64,000 nucleotides of DNA, taken from CAYMEK01 sp964389305. Its GTDB lineage: Bacteria; Spirochaetota; Spirochaetia; SZUA-6; DRHE01. Within the stretch, counting starts at the first letter, position 1; the number at the start of each line of letters is the position of its first letter. The stretch covers positions 1 through 64,000 of the forward strand of contig CAYMEK010000008.1 in NCBI GenBank assembly GCA_964389305.1, in the 5' to 3' direction. The notes under the pieces are model-generated. The model saw only the letters and a list, made by a program, of their open reading frames with translations, was not told where the DNA came from and ran no database searches. Below are positions 1-8,027 of this stretch, piece by piece. The position numbers and the translations under genes are program-made.

Positions 1-1324
1 CCTCCACCATGGCCTTGACGTTTTCTGCCTTGGCCTCGTCGAAGAACGATCCGTTAGCCATGATAAAGCCGCCGCCTTTGCCGGCCGTGTCGATCAGCTT
101 CTTGCAGTAGTCTCTCACCTCCTGGGGTGTGCCAAAGTTCAGCATGGTGGAGGATACGTTTCCGAGAATACAGAGCGTGTCACCGATTATTTCTTTGGCC
201 TTGACCATGTCTGTTCTGTCGAACATCCATACAGTCTTGCCCCTCGGCATGTTCTTGATGATTTTAAGACGCGTGTTGTAGCTTCCCTCGGTCGCAGGAA
301 ACGGCACGCATCCGGCCTCGATCAGGCCCATCATGACCTCCCTAAAGGTGGGCCAGTAGAACTTCTTGTACTGCTCGTCGGACAGGAACCCGTCTATGCC
401 TTTGTGTAGAGGCATGAAAACAATGGGTTTCCCATTCATCTGGGCTCCGCCCACTCCCAGCTTGATCATGAGAGGGGTCAAAGCCTCCATGGCTTTGATG
501 ACCTTGTCGGGCCGACGGTAGATGTCCGTCATGATCCCTTTGGTGCCTCTGAGGGTGTCACCGAGCACATCGAATGGCGCCTTGGTGTATCCGGCGAGCA
601 TCTGTGGGAACCCCATTGCCGTCAGCTCAGCTTCGAGTCCCATCACGGTTCCCGCCCATTTCAGGGCTTCGGCCCCGGCTTCGAAGAGGGCCTTGAAGGC
701 GCCCTGCAGCGGAGGCAGCCCAAAGGGGATGAAGTTGAAGGCGATCCCGTATATCTCGAGCATTCCGGGGAAAAACGGGAGCATGGTCCAGGGCTCCAGC
801 GCCCCGAATACGCGCGGCAGCCAGATATGGCTGAAGAAGTTGGACGGGTCTTCGATCAGGGCGTCGTATTCGTCTGCCTTCATGTATTCTCCTTCCAGGC
901 ACTGGAAAGAGTGCTGCGGCGCAACGCCGTGACCCGGCCAGGCGTACTGCTTGTAGTCGAGAATTTCGTAGACCTTACTCGGACCTGGTGCCGTAGAGCC
1001 GATATGCCCGTCCGGCGCAAAGTCTAGTGTGAATTTCTTGAATGCCGAGTAGCATTTGTCGTAGTCGTACATAACCTCTTGAGGATTCATCCCGGAATAA
1101 TACACGGGGAAGAAACTGGGAAGCAAACAGACCGGCACCCGGTCCGGTGACTTCTTCATTTGAATGGCGTCTTTTATCCTGGTCACGCTCTCCTTGTACG
1201 CCTTCTCGGCTTCGGGGCTTTGGAAGGCAAGGTCGTTTCCCTGAGGATCCTTGGGAGAAAGCCACCTTTGAAATAGAGCCTCCTGTCGTTCATCCGCCGT
1301 CATTTGTTTCTTATTCTCTGCCAT
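1..1324 (-). CDS. URO-D family methyltransferase (partial, runs off left edge)
   Basis: The frame is open from the ATG at 1324-1322 to the window edge, giving 441 visible residues and no stop. An AGGAGG ribosome-binding site lies about 7 bases upstream of the ATG. The C-terminal part (GGGFIMANGS) fits the uroporphyrinogen-decarboxylase fold used by MtaA/MtbA-type cobalamin methyltransferases. The HxC...C zinc ligands of MtaA/MtbA are not seen: the matching segments read PFPATEGSY and IMANGSFFD. The start lies 4 bases beyond the stop of the corrinoid-protein gene, so the two are co-transcribed. I infer a cytoplasmic methyl-group transfer to or from the corrinoid protein. The methyl donor cannot be told from sequence. 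Confidence 0.8.
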   Translation of the reverse strand, partial: MAENKKQMTADERQEALFQRWLSPKDPQGNDLAFQSPEAEKAYKESVTRIKDAIQMKKSPDRVPVCLLPSFFPVYYSGMNPQEVMYDYDKCYSAFKKFTLDFAPDGHIGSTAPGPSKVYEILDYKQYAWPGHGVAPQHSFQCLEGEYMKADEYDALIEDPSNFFSHIWLPRVFGALEPWTMLPFFPGMLEIYGIAFNFIPFGLPPLQGAFKALFEAGAEALKWAGTVMGLEAELTAMGFPQMLAGYTKAPFDVLGDTLRGTKGIMTDIYRRPDKVIKAMEALTPLMIKLGVGGAQMNGKPIVFMPLHKGIDGFLSDEQYKKFYWPTFREVMMGLIEAGCVPFPATEGSYNTRLKIIKNMPRGKTVWMFDRTDMVKAKEIIGDTLCILGNVSSTMLNFGTPQEVRDYCKKLIDTAGKGGGFIMANGSFFDEAKAENVKAMVE

Positions 1325-1328
1325 TGTC

Positions 1329-1955
1329 TCATCCTCCTATCCAGCCGTTAGCCAGCTTGACGGCTGCCATGGCGTCCCTGCCGTAGGCGTCCGCCCCGGT
1401 ATAGTTCTTGACCTGATCGTCGATCTGGCCGCCCCCGATCATGATCTTGACCTCACCGAGCCCGGCATCCTTGATCGCCTTTACGGTATTCTTCATAGAA
1501 TCGAAAGCCAGGGTCAGGAAACCGCTCAGCCCGACCACCTTGCTGCCGCTCTCCTTGACGGAGTCAACGAACTTTTGCGCCGACACGTTGATGCCCAGGT
1601 TCAGCACCTCATAACCGCTGACGTCGAGCATAAAAGCCACCAGATCTTTCCCGATATCGTGGATGTCTCCTTCCACGGTGCCGATGACGACCTTGCCACG
1701 TGGTTTCGCCTCTTTGCCCTTTTTGAGATGAGGCTCGAGTATCTTGACAATGCCCTTCATGATTTCACCGGAGAAGACTAAATCCGGGATGAAGTACTCG
1801 CCGCTGGCGAATTTCTGGCCGATGGCGGCCATTCCTTGCCTGGCATCTGCCAAGAGATCCATGGGGTCGTCTCCCTTTGCCAGGGCCTTTTCTACGAACT
1901 CTATGGCCTCCTGCTCCTTTAGATCCGTTAACAATTTTGCCAGTTTTCCTGCCAT
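1329..1955 (-). CDS. Corrinoid (B12-binding) methyltransferase protein, MtbC/MttC type
   Basis: 208 aa, the normal length for a methyltransferase corrinoid protein. The N-terminal helical cap (about 1-85) is followed by a Rossmann-like B12 domain with the signature GDIHDIGKDL at 96-105, in which His99 is the lower axial cobalt ligand, and a later GGG stretch (174-176). In this family the protein carries the methyl group between a substrate methyltransferase and a tetrahydrofolate methyltransferase in anaerobic demethylation. The URO-D-family partner follows immediately. No MttB-, MtrH- or activase-like gene is in the window, so the rest of the system is probably off the left edge. Confidence 0.9.
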   Translation of the reverse strand: MAGKLAKLLTDLKEQEAIEFVEKALAKGDDPMDLLADARQGMAAIGQKFASGEYFIPDLVFSGEIMKGIVKILEPHLKKGKEAKPRGKVVIGTVEGDIHDIGKDLVAFMLDVSGYEVLNLGINVSAQKFVDSVKESGSKVVGLSGFLTLAFDSMKNTVKAIKDAGLGEVKIMIGGGQIDDQVKNYTGADAYGRDAMAAVKLANGWIGG

Positions 1956-1982
1956 GGCATGACCTCCTATTAGAATGCGTTC

Positions 1983-1998
1983 ACTGAATATATTCAGT
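1983..1998. promoter_or_regulatory. 16-bp perfect palindrome, candidate operator
   Basis: ACTGAATATATTCAGT is perfectly self-complementary. It overlaps the -10 end of the candidate promoter and lies 28 bases before the corrinoid-protein start, a classic position for a dimeric repressor. No regulator gene is adjacent. Confidence 0.5.
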
Positions 1999-2023
1999 TT
2001 AACAGATTTATCCTGTTTGTCAA
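1996..2023 (-). promoter_or_regulatory. Candidate sigma-70 promoter for the methyltransferase operon
   Basis: On the minus strand TTGACA (2023-2018) and TAAACT (2001-1996) are separated by 16 bases. The spacer holds a short inverted repeat, AACAG / CTGTT (2001-2005 and 2013-2017 on plus). Read by eye; the -35 is perfect and the -10 matches 4 of 6. Confidence 0.5.
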
Positions 2024-2153
2024 TAAAAACAATTCTGAGGTGGAGGAAGATACTGCCGATCCCGTCTTCGAGCGGCTCGATTCAAATCCGCTTCCGTGAT
2101 ATACAGATCGTGTGAGAAAATAAGCGCGGCGGCCGCCTGCTGAAAGGAGCCTG

Positions 2154-3941
2154 ATGATGGGCCAAGATGCGAAGGGAAACTTTGAAGCCTCTATTCATGA
2201 CGAGCAGTATTACGCCCGCTTCGACATCAGAAATCTCAACCGGAAGACCATGATCTTCAGCCGGGGGAGGAAGACGGAGAAACTAAACGGACTGTGGCAT
2301 TACACAGTGGACCAGTATGACGTTGGCTTGAGGGACAACTGGCACATCCCTTCGGCCAAAGATAAGGAGGAGCCGCAGCGGCCTTGGGACTATCGCCCCG
2401 AACAGGGAGAGCTGGCTGCGGTACCCGGCTGCTGGAATTTGATCAAGCCGGAGTACTTCTATTTCGAGGGTTCGGTCTGGTACTCCAGGGAGTTTCGCTA
2501 CCAGCCCCTCGACCCTGCTGAGCGCCTGTACCTGCGAGTGGGAGCGGCCAACTACGATGCGAAGATATACCTGAACTCAGTATTCCTGGGCAACCACGGC
2601 GGCGGCTCGACTCCCTTTTTTGTCGACCTGACCGGAAAGCTGGACAGGCAAAACCTCATCCAGATCTGCGTAAACAATACTCGCACAACGGACCGGGTCC
2701 CCATGAGAAACACGGACTGGTACAATTGGGGAGGGATCTATAGAGATGTCGAATTAATCCGGCTGCCCGAGGTGGTTATAAAGGATTTCCAGATATCTCT
2801 CGTTCCTGACGGCACCTACTCCAGGATCGCGGTCAAGGCGATGATTTCGGAAAACGAGGCTGCCGGTTCTGCGACCGTCGCCATTCCCGATCTGGGAATC
2901 GAACGGAGCTTCCGGATAGACCGTGGTTCAGGCGAAACGGTCATCGAGGGAAAGCCGCAGTTGTGGTCGCCGGAGAACCCCTATCTTTACGATGTTTCCC
3001 TCTCTTATGGCGAAGATCGGGTTTCCGACCGGGTGGGTTTCAGGGAGATCAGGGTCAGGGGAACAGAAATACTGCTGAACGGCAAGCCCGTTTTTCTGCG
3101 TGGAATCAGCGCTCACGAAGACGATGTTCGCCTGGGAAAGGCCAGCAGCCGGGAGGATATTCTGCGCCGGTACCGCCACGCCAGAGAGCTGGGATGTAAT
3201 TTCCTCAGACTGGCTCACTATCCGCACCACGAGTTGGCCGCCCAGCTTGCCGACGAGCTGGGCTTTCTCCTGTGGGAGGAAATACCGGTTTACTGGGCCA
3301 TCGATTTTCGTAATCCCTCCACGTACAAGGACGCAGAAAATCAACTCCTGGAGCTTATCGCTAGGGACTTCAATCGGGCCAGCGTGATCATCTGGTCGGT
3401 CGGGAACGAGAATCCCGACACGGATGAACGGCTCGAGTTCATGTGCAACTTGGCGAGAGCGGTCAAGTCCAGGGATTCAACGCGTCTCGTTTCCGCCGCC
3501 TGTCTGGTGAACCACGAGAAGGTGAGAATCGAGGACAGGCTTGCCGCGTATCTGGATGTCATAGGTCTGAATGAATACTATGGCTGGTACAACCCCAACC
3601 GCCAGGAGTTGGAGCTTCTGCTGGGAAACTCGAGTCCGGAAAAACCGGTCGTCATCACCGAGTTTGGCGCCGGCGCCAAGGCCGGGCACCACGGCTCGAT
3701 TCACGAGATGTTTACGGAGGAGTACATGGACGGCGTGTACCGGTATCAGATCGATGCCATCCGAAAATCCGACTATATAAAGGGCATGACGCCGTGGATC
3801 TTGTACGACTTCACCTGTCCCAGAAGACAGAACAGGTTTCAAAAGGGCTATAACAGGAAGGGACTGATAGCCGAAGACAAGAAAACGAAGAAGCTGGCTT
3901 TCTTTACCCTAAAAAGGTTCTATGAGTCGAAGAGATCGTAA
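2154..3941 (+). CDS. uidA: Glycoside hydrolase family 2, beta-glucuronidase
   Basis: 595 aa. N-terminal jelly-roll (about 40-205, ending in NWGGIYRDVELI), an immunoglobulin-like domain (about 206-300) and a C-terminal TIM barrel. The acid/base is Glu419 in WSVGNEN and the nucleophile Glu503 in VITEFG. An N-x-K motif (Asn567, Lys569) matches the residues that bind the glucuronate carboxylate in known beta-glucuronidases, which favours glucuronidase over galactosidase. No signal peptide, so cytoplasmic. AAAGGAG (2143-2149) lies 4 bases from this ATG and 7 from the next in-frame ATG at 2157, which may be the true start. It is divergent from the methyltransferase pair and convergent with the CoA-transferase. 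Confidence 0.88.
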   Translation: MMGQDAKGNFEASIHDEQYYARFDIRNLNRKTMIFSRGRKTEKLNGLWHYTVDQYDVGLRDNWHIPSAKDKEEPQRPWDYRPEQGELAAVPGCWNLIKPEYFYFEGSVWYSREFRYQPLDPAERLYLRVGAANYDAKIYLNSVFLGNHGGGSTPFFVDLTGKLDRQNLIQICVNNTRTTDRVPMRNTDWYNWGGIYRDVELIRLPEVVIKDFQISLVPDGTYSRIAVKAMISENEAAGSATVAIPDLGIERSFRIDRGSGETVIEGKPQLWSPENPYLYDVSLSYGEDRVSDRVGFREIRVRGTEILLNGKPVFLRGISAHEDDVRLGKASSREDILRRYRHARELGCNFLRLAHYPHHELAAQLADELGFLLWEEIPVYWAIDFRNPSTYKDAENQLLELIARDFNRASVIIWSVGNENPDTDERLEFMCNLARAVKSRDSTRLVSAACLVNHEKVRIEDRLAAYLDVIGLNEYYGWYNPNRQELELLLGNSSPEKPVVITEFGAGAKAGHHGSIHEMFTEEYMDGVYRYQIDAIRKSDYIKGMTPWILYDFTCPRRQNRFQKGYNRKGLIAEDKKTKKLAFFTLKRFYESKRS

Positions 3942-3991
3942 GAACGTGCAGGCTTTGAGATCATTCGCGGTATGCTTCGCCTTTGTTCTTT

Positions 3992-5224
3992 TCACGTTTC
4001 TCCGGATTTCGATCCGGTTAGATCTTCCCGGGTATACACCGCTGCTTTCCTGCGCAATTCGATTATTTCATCCTTTGAATAGCGAAGGATCTCGCGGAGC
4101 ACTTCCTCCGTGTGCTGCCCTAGCAGCGGAGCCGGGGCGTACACCTGCCCCGGTGTTTCGGACAGGTGGAACGGCGAGCCGGCGATCTTCAGCTTCCCGG
4201 CTTCCGGCTGGTCGACTTCAACGATCATCTTACGGTAGTTGATATTCGGGTCCTCGACAACCCGATCGATAGTGTTGATCGGCGAGTAGGGCAGCTTGAA
4301 CTTTTCCAGGATAGCCAACCATTCAGCCGTAGTCTTTTTTACCATCTCCTTCTCCAGGATGGCGACAAGCTGCGGGCGGTTTTCTGTTCTGAGCGGATTG
4401 TTTTTGAACTTTGGATGATCCGCCAGATCTGGGCGCTCGATTGCCTCGCAGAACTTTTTCCACAGGGTATCGTTACCTACCGGGGTGATGATCCAACCAT
4501 CCTTGGTTCGGAATCCTTGGAAGGGGGTAACGGAAGGATGGGCGGTTCCCAGAGGTTTCGGCACCGTACCCGACACGGTATAACGGACTATGGCGTTCTC
4601 CAGGATATACACCAGGGCATCCACCATGGATTGATCGACCATCTGGCCCTTACCCGTTATATCCCGATGGCGGAGGGCGGCCAGGATGCCTATCGCGGCC
4701 TGGTGGCCGGCTACGATATCCCCTACGGAAGTTCCCACCCGCACCGGCGGGCCGCCGTCCGGCCCCGTAATGCTCATGATGCCGCTGTAAGCCTGTGCCA
4801 CCATGTCGTAAGCCGGCTTGGAATCATACCCGGGAAGGGCGTCGTGTCCGTATCCGCAGATGGAGGCGTAAATGATTTTCGGGTTTATGAGCCGCATCTG
4901 TGAGTAAGAGAAGCCCAGCCTGACCATCGTGTCCGGCCGGTAGTTCTCGAGTACGATATCCGAAACCCTTATCAGGTCCCTCAACACCTGCTTGCCGTCC
5001 TGTTTTTTCAAGTCGAGCACGATGCTCTTCTTATTCCGGTTGATGCTGATGAAGTACGAACTCTGGCCGTTGACAAACGGCCCGAATTGCCGGGCGTCAT
5101 CCCCCTGAAGCGGCTCGATATGGATCACCTCGGCGCCAAGATCCGCCAGAATCATGGAGGTTGTAGGCGCCGCCAGGACGTGGCTCAAATCCGCTACCCG
5201 GATTCCTTCCAGTGCTCTTACCAT
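3992..5224 (-). CDS. CaiB/BaiF (class III) CoA-transferase
   Basis: 410 aa, typical for family III CoA-transferases such as formyl-CoA transferase, or the related alpha-methylacyl-CoA racemase. Asp169 in SVGDIVAG lines up with the catalytic aspartate of formyl-CoA transferase, followed by the conserved LAALRHRDITGKGQ segment. The N-terminal LxGIRVADLSHVLAAP and ILADLGAEVIHIEP are family hallmarks. The ATG at 5224 has AAGGAG about 7 bases upstream. The acyl group is unknown. Its convergence with a glucuronidase and closeness to a corrinoid methyltransferase suggest a catabolic island, but no direct link is visible. Confidence 0.88.
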   Translation of the reverse strand: MVRALEGIRVADLSHVLAAPTTSMILADLGAEVIHIEPLQGDDARQFGPFVNGQSSYFISINRNKKSIVLDLKKQDGKQVLRDLIRVSDIVLENYRPDTMVRLGFSYSQMRLINPKIIYASICGYGHDALPGYDSKPAYDMVAQAYSGIMSITGPDGGPPVRVGTSVGDIVAGHQAAIGILAALRHRDITGKGQMVDQSMVDALVYILENAIVRYTVSGTVPKPLGTAHPSVTPFQGFRTKDGWIITPVGNDTLWKKFCEAIERPDLADHPKFKNNPLRTENRPQLVAILEKEMVKKTTAEWLAILEKFKLPYSPINTIDRVVEDPNINYRKMIVEVDQPEAGKLKIAGSPFHLSETPGQVYAPAPLLGQHTEEVLREILRYSKDEIIELRRKAAVYTREDLTGSKSGET

Positions 5225-5367
5225 TCGGATACTCCTTCGTAGATCAGTGTACTACGATGGTTACGGCTATGGGAAATAGTATCTTCTCTGTCCGGCCAGG
5301 GCGCTGGGTCCCGGCAGCCGGGGTGCGAGCTTGACCGTCCCCGCCTGCAGGCTGTACGGTCTTATCC

Positions 5368-6105
5368 GTGAAGGTTCTGCTGGTCTGTCCGCTTTCCCCG
5401 GAGTTCGACGCCTGCCGGAAAGCTCTCGCCCTTGGAGATTGCCAGCGGGCTGCCGGATACCGGGCGGCCCGGGGAGCGGTCGGGAGCGTTGAGCTGGCGG
5501 CTGTGAAGTCGGGTCCGGGCAAGGCCAGGGCAGCCCGGGCGACGCTTGCCGGCTGCTCCACCTTTGCTCCAGACCTGGTGGTGGATTCCGGCTCCTGCGC
5601 CGGAACCGACCCTGATGCGGCGGTTGGACAGATACTGATCTGCCGTGACTGCTACGAATACGAGCTGAACGATAGCGGCCTGCCCTCGACGGTTATGCCC
5701 GAAACAAGGCACTCTTCGGCTTTGAGCCTGTTGAAGGTCGAGGATGGGGAGCTCCTTTTCCGCGAAGCCGGCCAGGCCGGCAGCCGAGCCGGCTTACAGG
5801 TTCGGGCGGGAAACCAGGCTTGCGGCGAGTCACTGGTACGCTCCCAGGCCTGGCGGGCGGTCTTGTTCTCATTGTTCCGGGCTGTGGGGACGAACTGGGA
5901 AACCGCCGGTGTATTTACGGCCGCTCGGAAGAGCCTCCTGCCGGCGATCAGTATTCGCGTTGTCACCGACCTCGGCGACAAGAGGGCTTTGAGGGATTTC
6001 TTTACCAACGTGAAGAAAAAAACCAGAGAGCTCTATGGATTCATCGGGGTTCTTGCTGATTACGGATGGTTTGTCCATCTACTGGAAGGCTTGCGGAAGA
6101 TCTGA
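5368..6105 (+). CDS. Purine nucleoside phosphorylase / MTA-SAH nucleosidase-like protein
   Basis: 245 aa beginning at GTG. The N-terminal beta-strand (KVLLVCPLSPEF), a VVDSGSCAGTDP segment (compare the INTGSAGG motif of the family), a WET segment matching the ME substrate motif and VVTDLGD matching the SDxxD catalytic-Asp motif all point to the MtnN/PNP fold. Several motifs deviate, so substrate and even activity are uncertain. No good ribosome-binding site precedes the GTG, so the start is tentative. It stands alone between a minus-strand gene and the next operon. Confidence 0.65.
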   Translation: MKVLLVCPLSPEFDACRKALALGDCQRAAGYRAARGAVGSVELAAVKSGPGKARAARATLAGCSTFAPDLVVDSGSCAGTDPDAAVGQILICRDCYEYELNDSGLPSTVMPETRHSSALSLLKVEDGELLFREAGQAGSRAGLQVRAGNQACGESLVRSQAWRAVLFSLFRAVGTNWETAGVFTAARKSLLPAISIRVVTDLGDKRALRDFFTNVKKKTRELYGFIGVLADYGWFVHLLEGLRKI

Positions 6106-6189
6106 AGCCGAGGGCGATGAACGGGCTGCCTGCCGAGGCATAACCTCAGCTCCAAGGGCCGCCTTCGCAGCCACGGGACTGCGATCCGC

Positions 6190-6218
6190 TTGCAGGAGGC
6201 TTCCGGAGATTGTACAAT
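6190..6218 (+). promoter_or_regulatory. Candidate promoter of the RHH-usp-pcm operon
   Basis: TTGCAG (6190-6195) and TACAAT (6213-6218) with a 17-base spacer. The -10 matches 5 of 6. The 135 bases between the previous gene and 6241 hold nothing else recognisable. Confidence 0.45.
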
Positions 6219-6240
6219 GTAAAATTAAGAGGGTATTGAG

Positions 6241-6465
6241 TTGTCAAGGACTTATGTAGAGACTTCGACCTATCTGTTGGAGGACATCGATGAGATGATC
6301 CGGGAAGGCTTCTATCACGATCGGACTGAGGCGGTGAATGACGCCCTGAGGATGCTGATCAAACAGTACAAGGTGTCCAAGCTTCATGCCAAGGACTTAC
6401 GCCATACTGCAGACTGCCGGGCAGCAGGGGCCGAGGCCCTCGACAGCGGGGGGAGCGGGGATTGA
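6241..6465 (+). CDS. Ribbon-helix-helix (CopG/ParD-type) small protein
   Basis: 74 aa from a TTG with GAGGG (6229-6233) 7 bases upstream. TYVETSTYLLEDIDEMIREGFYHDRTEAVNDALR fits the CopG/ParD fold in pieces: a short beta-strand, then two helices with the RxEAVxxALR signature. These proteins bind DNA as dimers. ParD-like ones are usually antitoxins, but no RelE/ParE-type toxin follows: the next gene, overlapping by 4 bases (TTGA), is a Usp. The tail from about residue 55 is low-complexity. It is probably a stand-alone regulator, possibly autoregulating this operon. Confidence 0.65.
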   Translation: MSRTYVETSTYLLEDIDEMIREGFYHDRTEAVNDALRMLIKQYKVSKLHAKDLRHTADCRAAGAEALDSGGSGD

Positions 6466-7313
6466 TCCGACAGGTAGTGGTCGGAATCGACGGCTCGGAG
6501 TTCGCTCTCTCTGCCTTCCGTTACGCCGAGCATTTTGCTTCCCGGCTGGGTTGCGAGCTCAAGGCCGTATTCGCGGTCGATTCCAGAAAAACGGAGCTTC
6601 CGATCATCTACGCCACAGGCCACTTCGATTACGCCTTCGCCAGAACCTACATTCCCCCGGATCCGGAATTGAAGAGTTTTTACAGCAAGATCAAGAGAGA
6701 TCTGGATGAGTTTGCAGCCAACTGCCTGGCAGGCTGTGAAGAGAGCTGCAAGAAGATTAAAATACCCTTCGTCGCCGTGCAACGCCAAGGGCTTCCCTCT
6801 AATATACTTACCGAGGAGAGCAGATCGGGAGACCTCCTGTTTATCGGACAGAAGGGCGAGAACGCCCGTTTTGCCAGGACCATCGTGGGCTCCACCGCCG
6901 AAGATGTAGCCCGCTCCTCACCCCGCCCCGTGATGGCCTGTCCACAGAGCTTCAGCCCTCCTGAGAAGGTCCTGTTCCCCTACGACGGCTCTCTGACCGC
7001 AGAACGAGCGCTCCAGTTTTGCGTAAACGCCTTCGGAATTTTTTGGGAAGAGTTTGTAATTCTGTCTAGTGAAGAGGAAAGGGGACTCACCGAACGGGAG
7101 CACAGATACCTGAACAAGCACTCCATCAAGCATCGCTTGTTGGCCGAGAAAGGTTCTCCCGTGGACACGGTGTTGAAAGTAGCCGAACGCGAGGGGTCGG
7201 GCTTGATCCTGATCGGGTCTCACGGTACCCACAAGATCAGGGACTACATTCTCGGTTCCACCACTGTTCATCTGCTACGGCGCAGTCATCTCCCCATTCT
7301 GATCGTGTACTGA
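6462..7313 (+). CDS. Tandem universal stress protein (two UspA domains)
   Basis: 283 aa, two UspA domains (about 1-150 and 165-283). The second keeps the ATP-binding signature G-2x-G-9x-G-S in GSHGTHKIRDYILGST. The first has GQKG...GST with a 10-residue spacer, one longer than usual. TTG start overlaps the previous stop. Usp proteins are cytoplasmic, nucleotide-binding and stress-induced; the specific role here is unknown. Confidence 0.88.
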   Translation: MIRQVVVGIDGSEFALSAFRYAEHFASRLGCELKAVFAVDSRKTELPIIYATGHFDYAFARTYIPPDPELKSFYSKIKRDLDEFAANCLAGCEESCKKIKIPFVAVQRQGLPSNILTEESRSGDLLFIGQKGENARFARTIVGSTAEDVARSSPRPVMACPQSFSPPEKVLFPYDGSLTAERALQFCVNAFGIFWEEFVILSSEEERGLTEREHRYLNKHSIKHRLLAEKGSPVDTVLKVAEREGSGLILIGSHGTHKIRDYILGSTTVHLLRRSHLPILIVY

Positions 7314-7327
7314 TAAGGAAGGGGTTC

Positions 7328-7969
7328 TTGAGAGTCTCTTATCCGGAGAATCCTCTAGCCGAGAGAATGGTTCGGAGCCAGCTTCTGTCCCGGGGCATCC
7401 GGGATGAGCGGGTGCTCACCGTAATGTCACGGCTGCCTCGCGATCGCTTCGTTTCCGGGGTCAGAAAGGCGGAGGCCTACGGCGACTTCCCGCTTTCCAT
7501 AGGCCATGGTCAGACCATCTCCCAACCCTATATGGTGGCCCTGATGAGCGAGGAGCTTCATCTGCGGGGGGTCGAGAACGTGCTCGAGATCGGTACGGGC
7601 AGCGGTTATCAAACGGCTGTCCTGGCCGAGCTGGCAGCCCGGGTGTACACGATCGAGCTGGTCCCGGCACTGATGAAACGCACCTGCAAACTTCTCCGAG
7701 AGCTGGGATACATGAATGTAACGTTCCGTACCGGCGACGGGTCCAGGGGGTGGGCGGAACACAGCCCGTACGACCGCATCTTGGTAGCCGCCGCGGCACG
7801 GGCCATCCCTCGACCGCTGACAGCTCAGCTTGCCGACGAGGGCATCATGGTGATACCGGTCGGGAACAGCCACCACTATCAAACCCTGGTAGTGGTGCGT
7901 CGGGTGGGCGAAAAGCTTCGGACCAGGGAAAGCATCGGTTGCCGTTTCGTCCCTCTGGTTCAGAAATAA
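7328..7969 (+). CDS. pcm: Protein-L-isoaspartate O-methyltransferase
   Basis: 213 aa, TTG start with AAGGAAGGGG just upstream. SAM-binding motif I is EIGTGSGYQTAVLAEL. The PYMVALM segment before it and the closing CRFVPL segment are typical of Pcm. It methylates isoaspartyl residues in aged proteins to start their repair, in the cytoplasm. Placed after a universal stress protein, consistent with a stress/repair operon. Confidence 0.95.
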   Translation: MRVSYPENPLAERMVRSQLLSRGIRDERVLTVMSRLPRDRFVSGVRKAEAYGDFPLSIGHGQTISQPYMVALMSEELHLRGVENVLEIGTGSGYQTAVLAELAARVYTIELVPALMKRTCKLLRELGYMNVTFRTGDGSRGWAEHSPYDRILVAAAARAIPRPLTAQLADEGIMVIPVGNSHHYQTLVVVRRVGEKLRTRESIGCRFVPLVQK

Positions 7970-7978
7970 CAGTGCGTA

Positions 7979-8007
7979 TTGAAAAAGTACAGCGAGTTAT
8001 TTATTCT
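7979..8007 (+). promoter_or_regulatory. Candidate promoter before the DegT-like gene
   Basis: TTGAAA (7979-7984), 17-base spacer, TATTCT (8002-8007). Found by eye in the 58-base gap after pcm; moderate match only. Confidence 0.35.
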
Positions 8008-8027
8008 TGGACGGACGAGGAGACGCT

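Noticed and set aside
522..1027. Plus-strand frames over the left-edge methyltransferase
   Set aside because: Antisense to an uninterrupted URO-D-family frame with a good ribosome-binding site.
3942..3991. Terminator between the convergent glucuronidase and CoA-transferase genes
   Set aside because: No GC stem followed by a T-run on either strand.
5225..5561. Minus-strand 105-aa frame and nearby frames opposite the nucleosidase-like gene
   Set aside because: Low-complexity Arg/Ala/Pro composition, antisense to the more convincing plus-strand gene.
6241..7313. Toxin-antitoxin operon
   Set aside because: The partner gene is a tandem UspA protein with a G-2x-G-9x-GS ATP motif, not a toxin.
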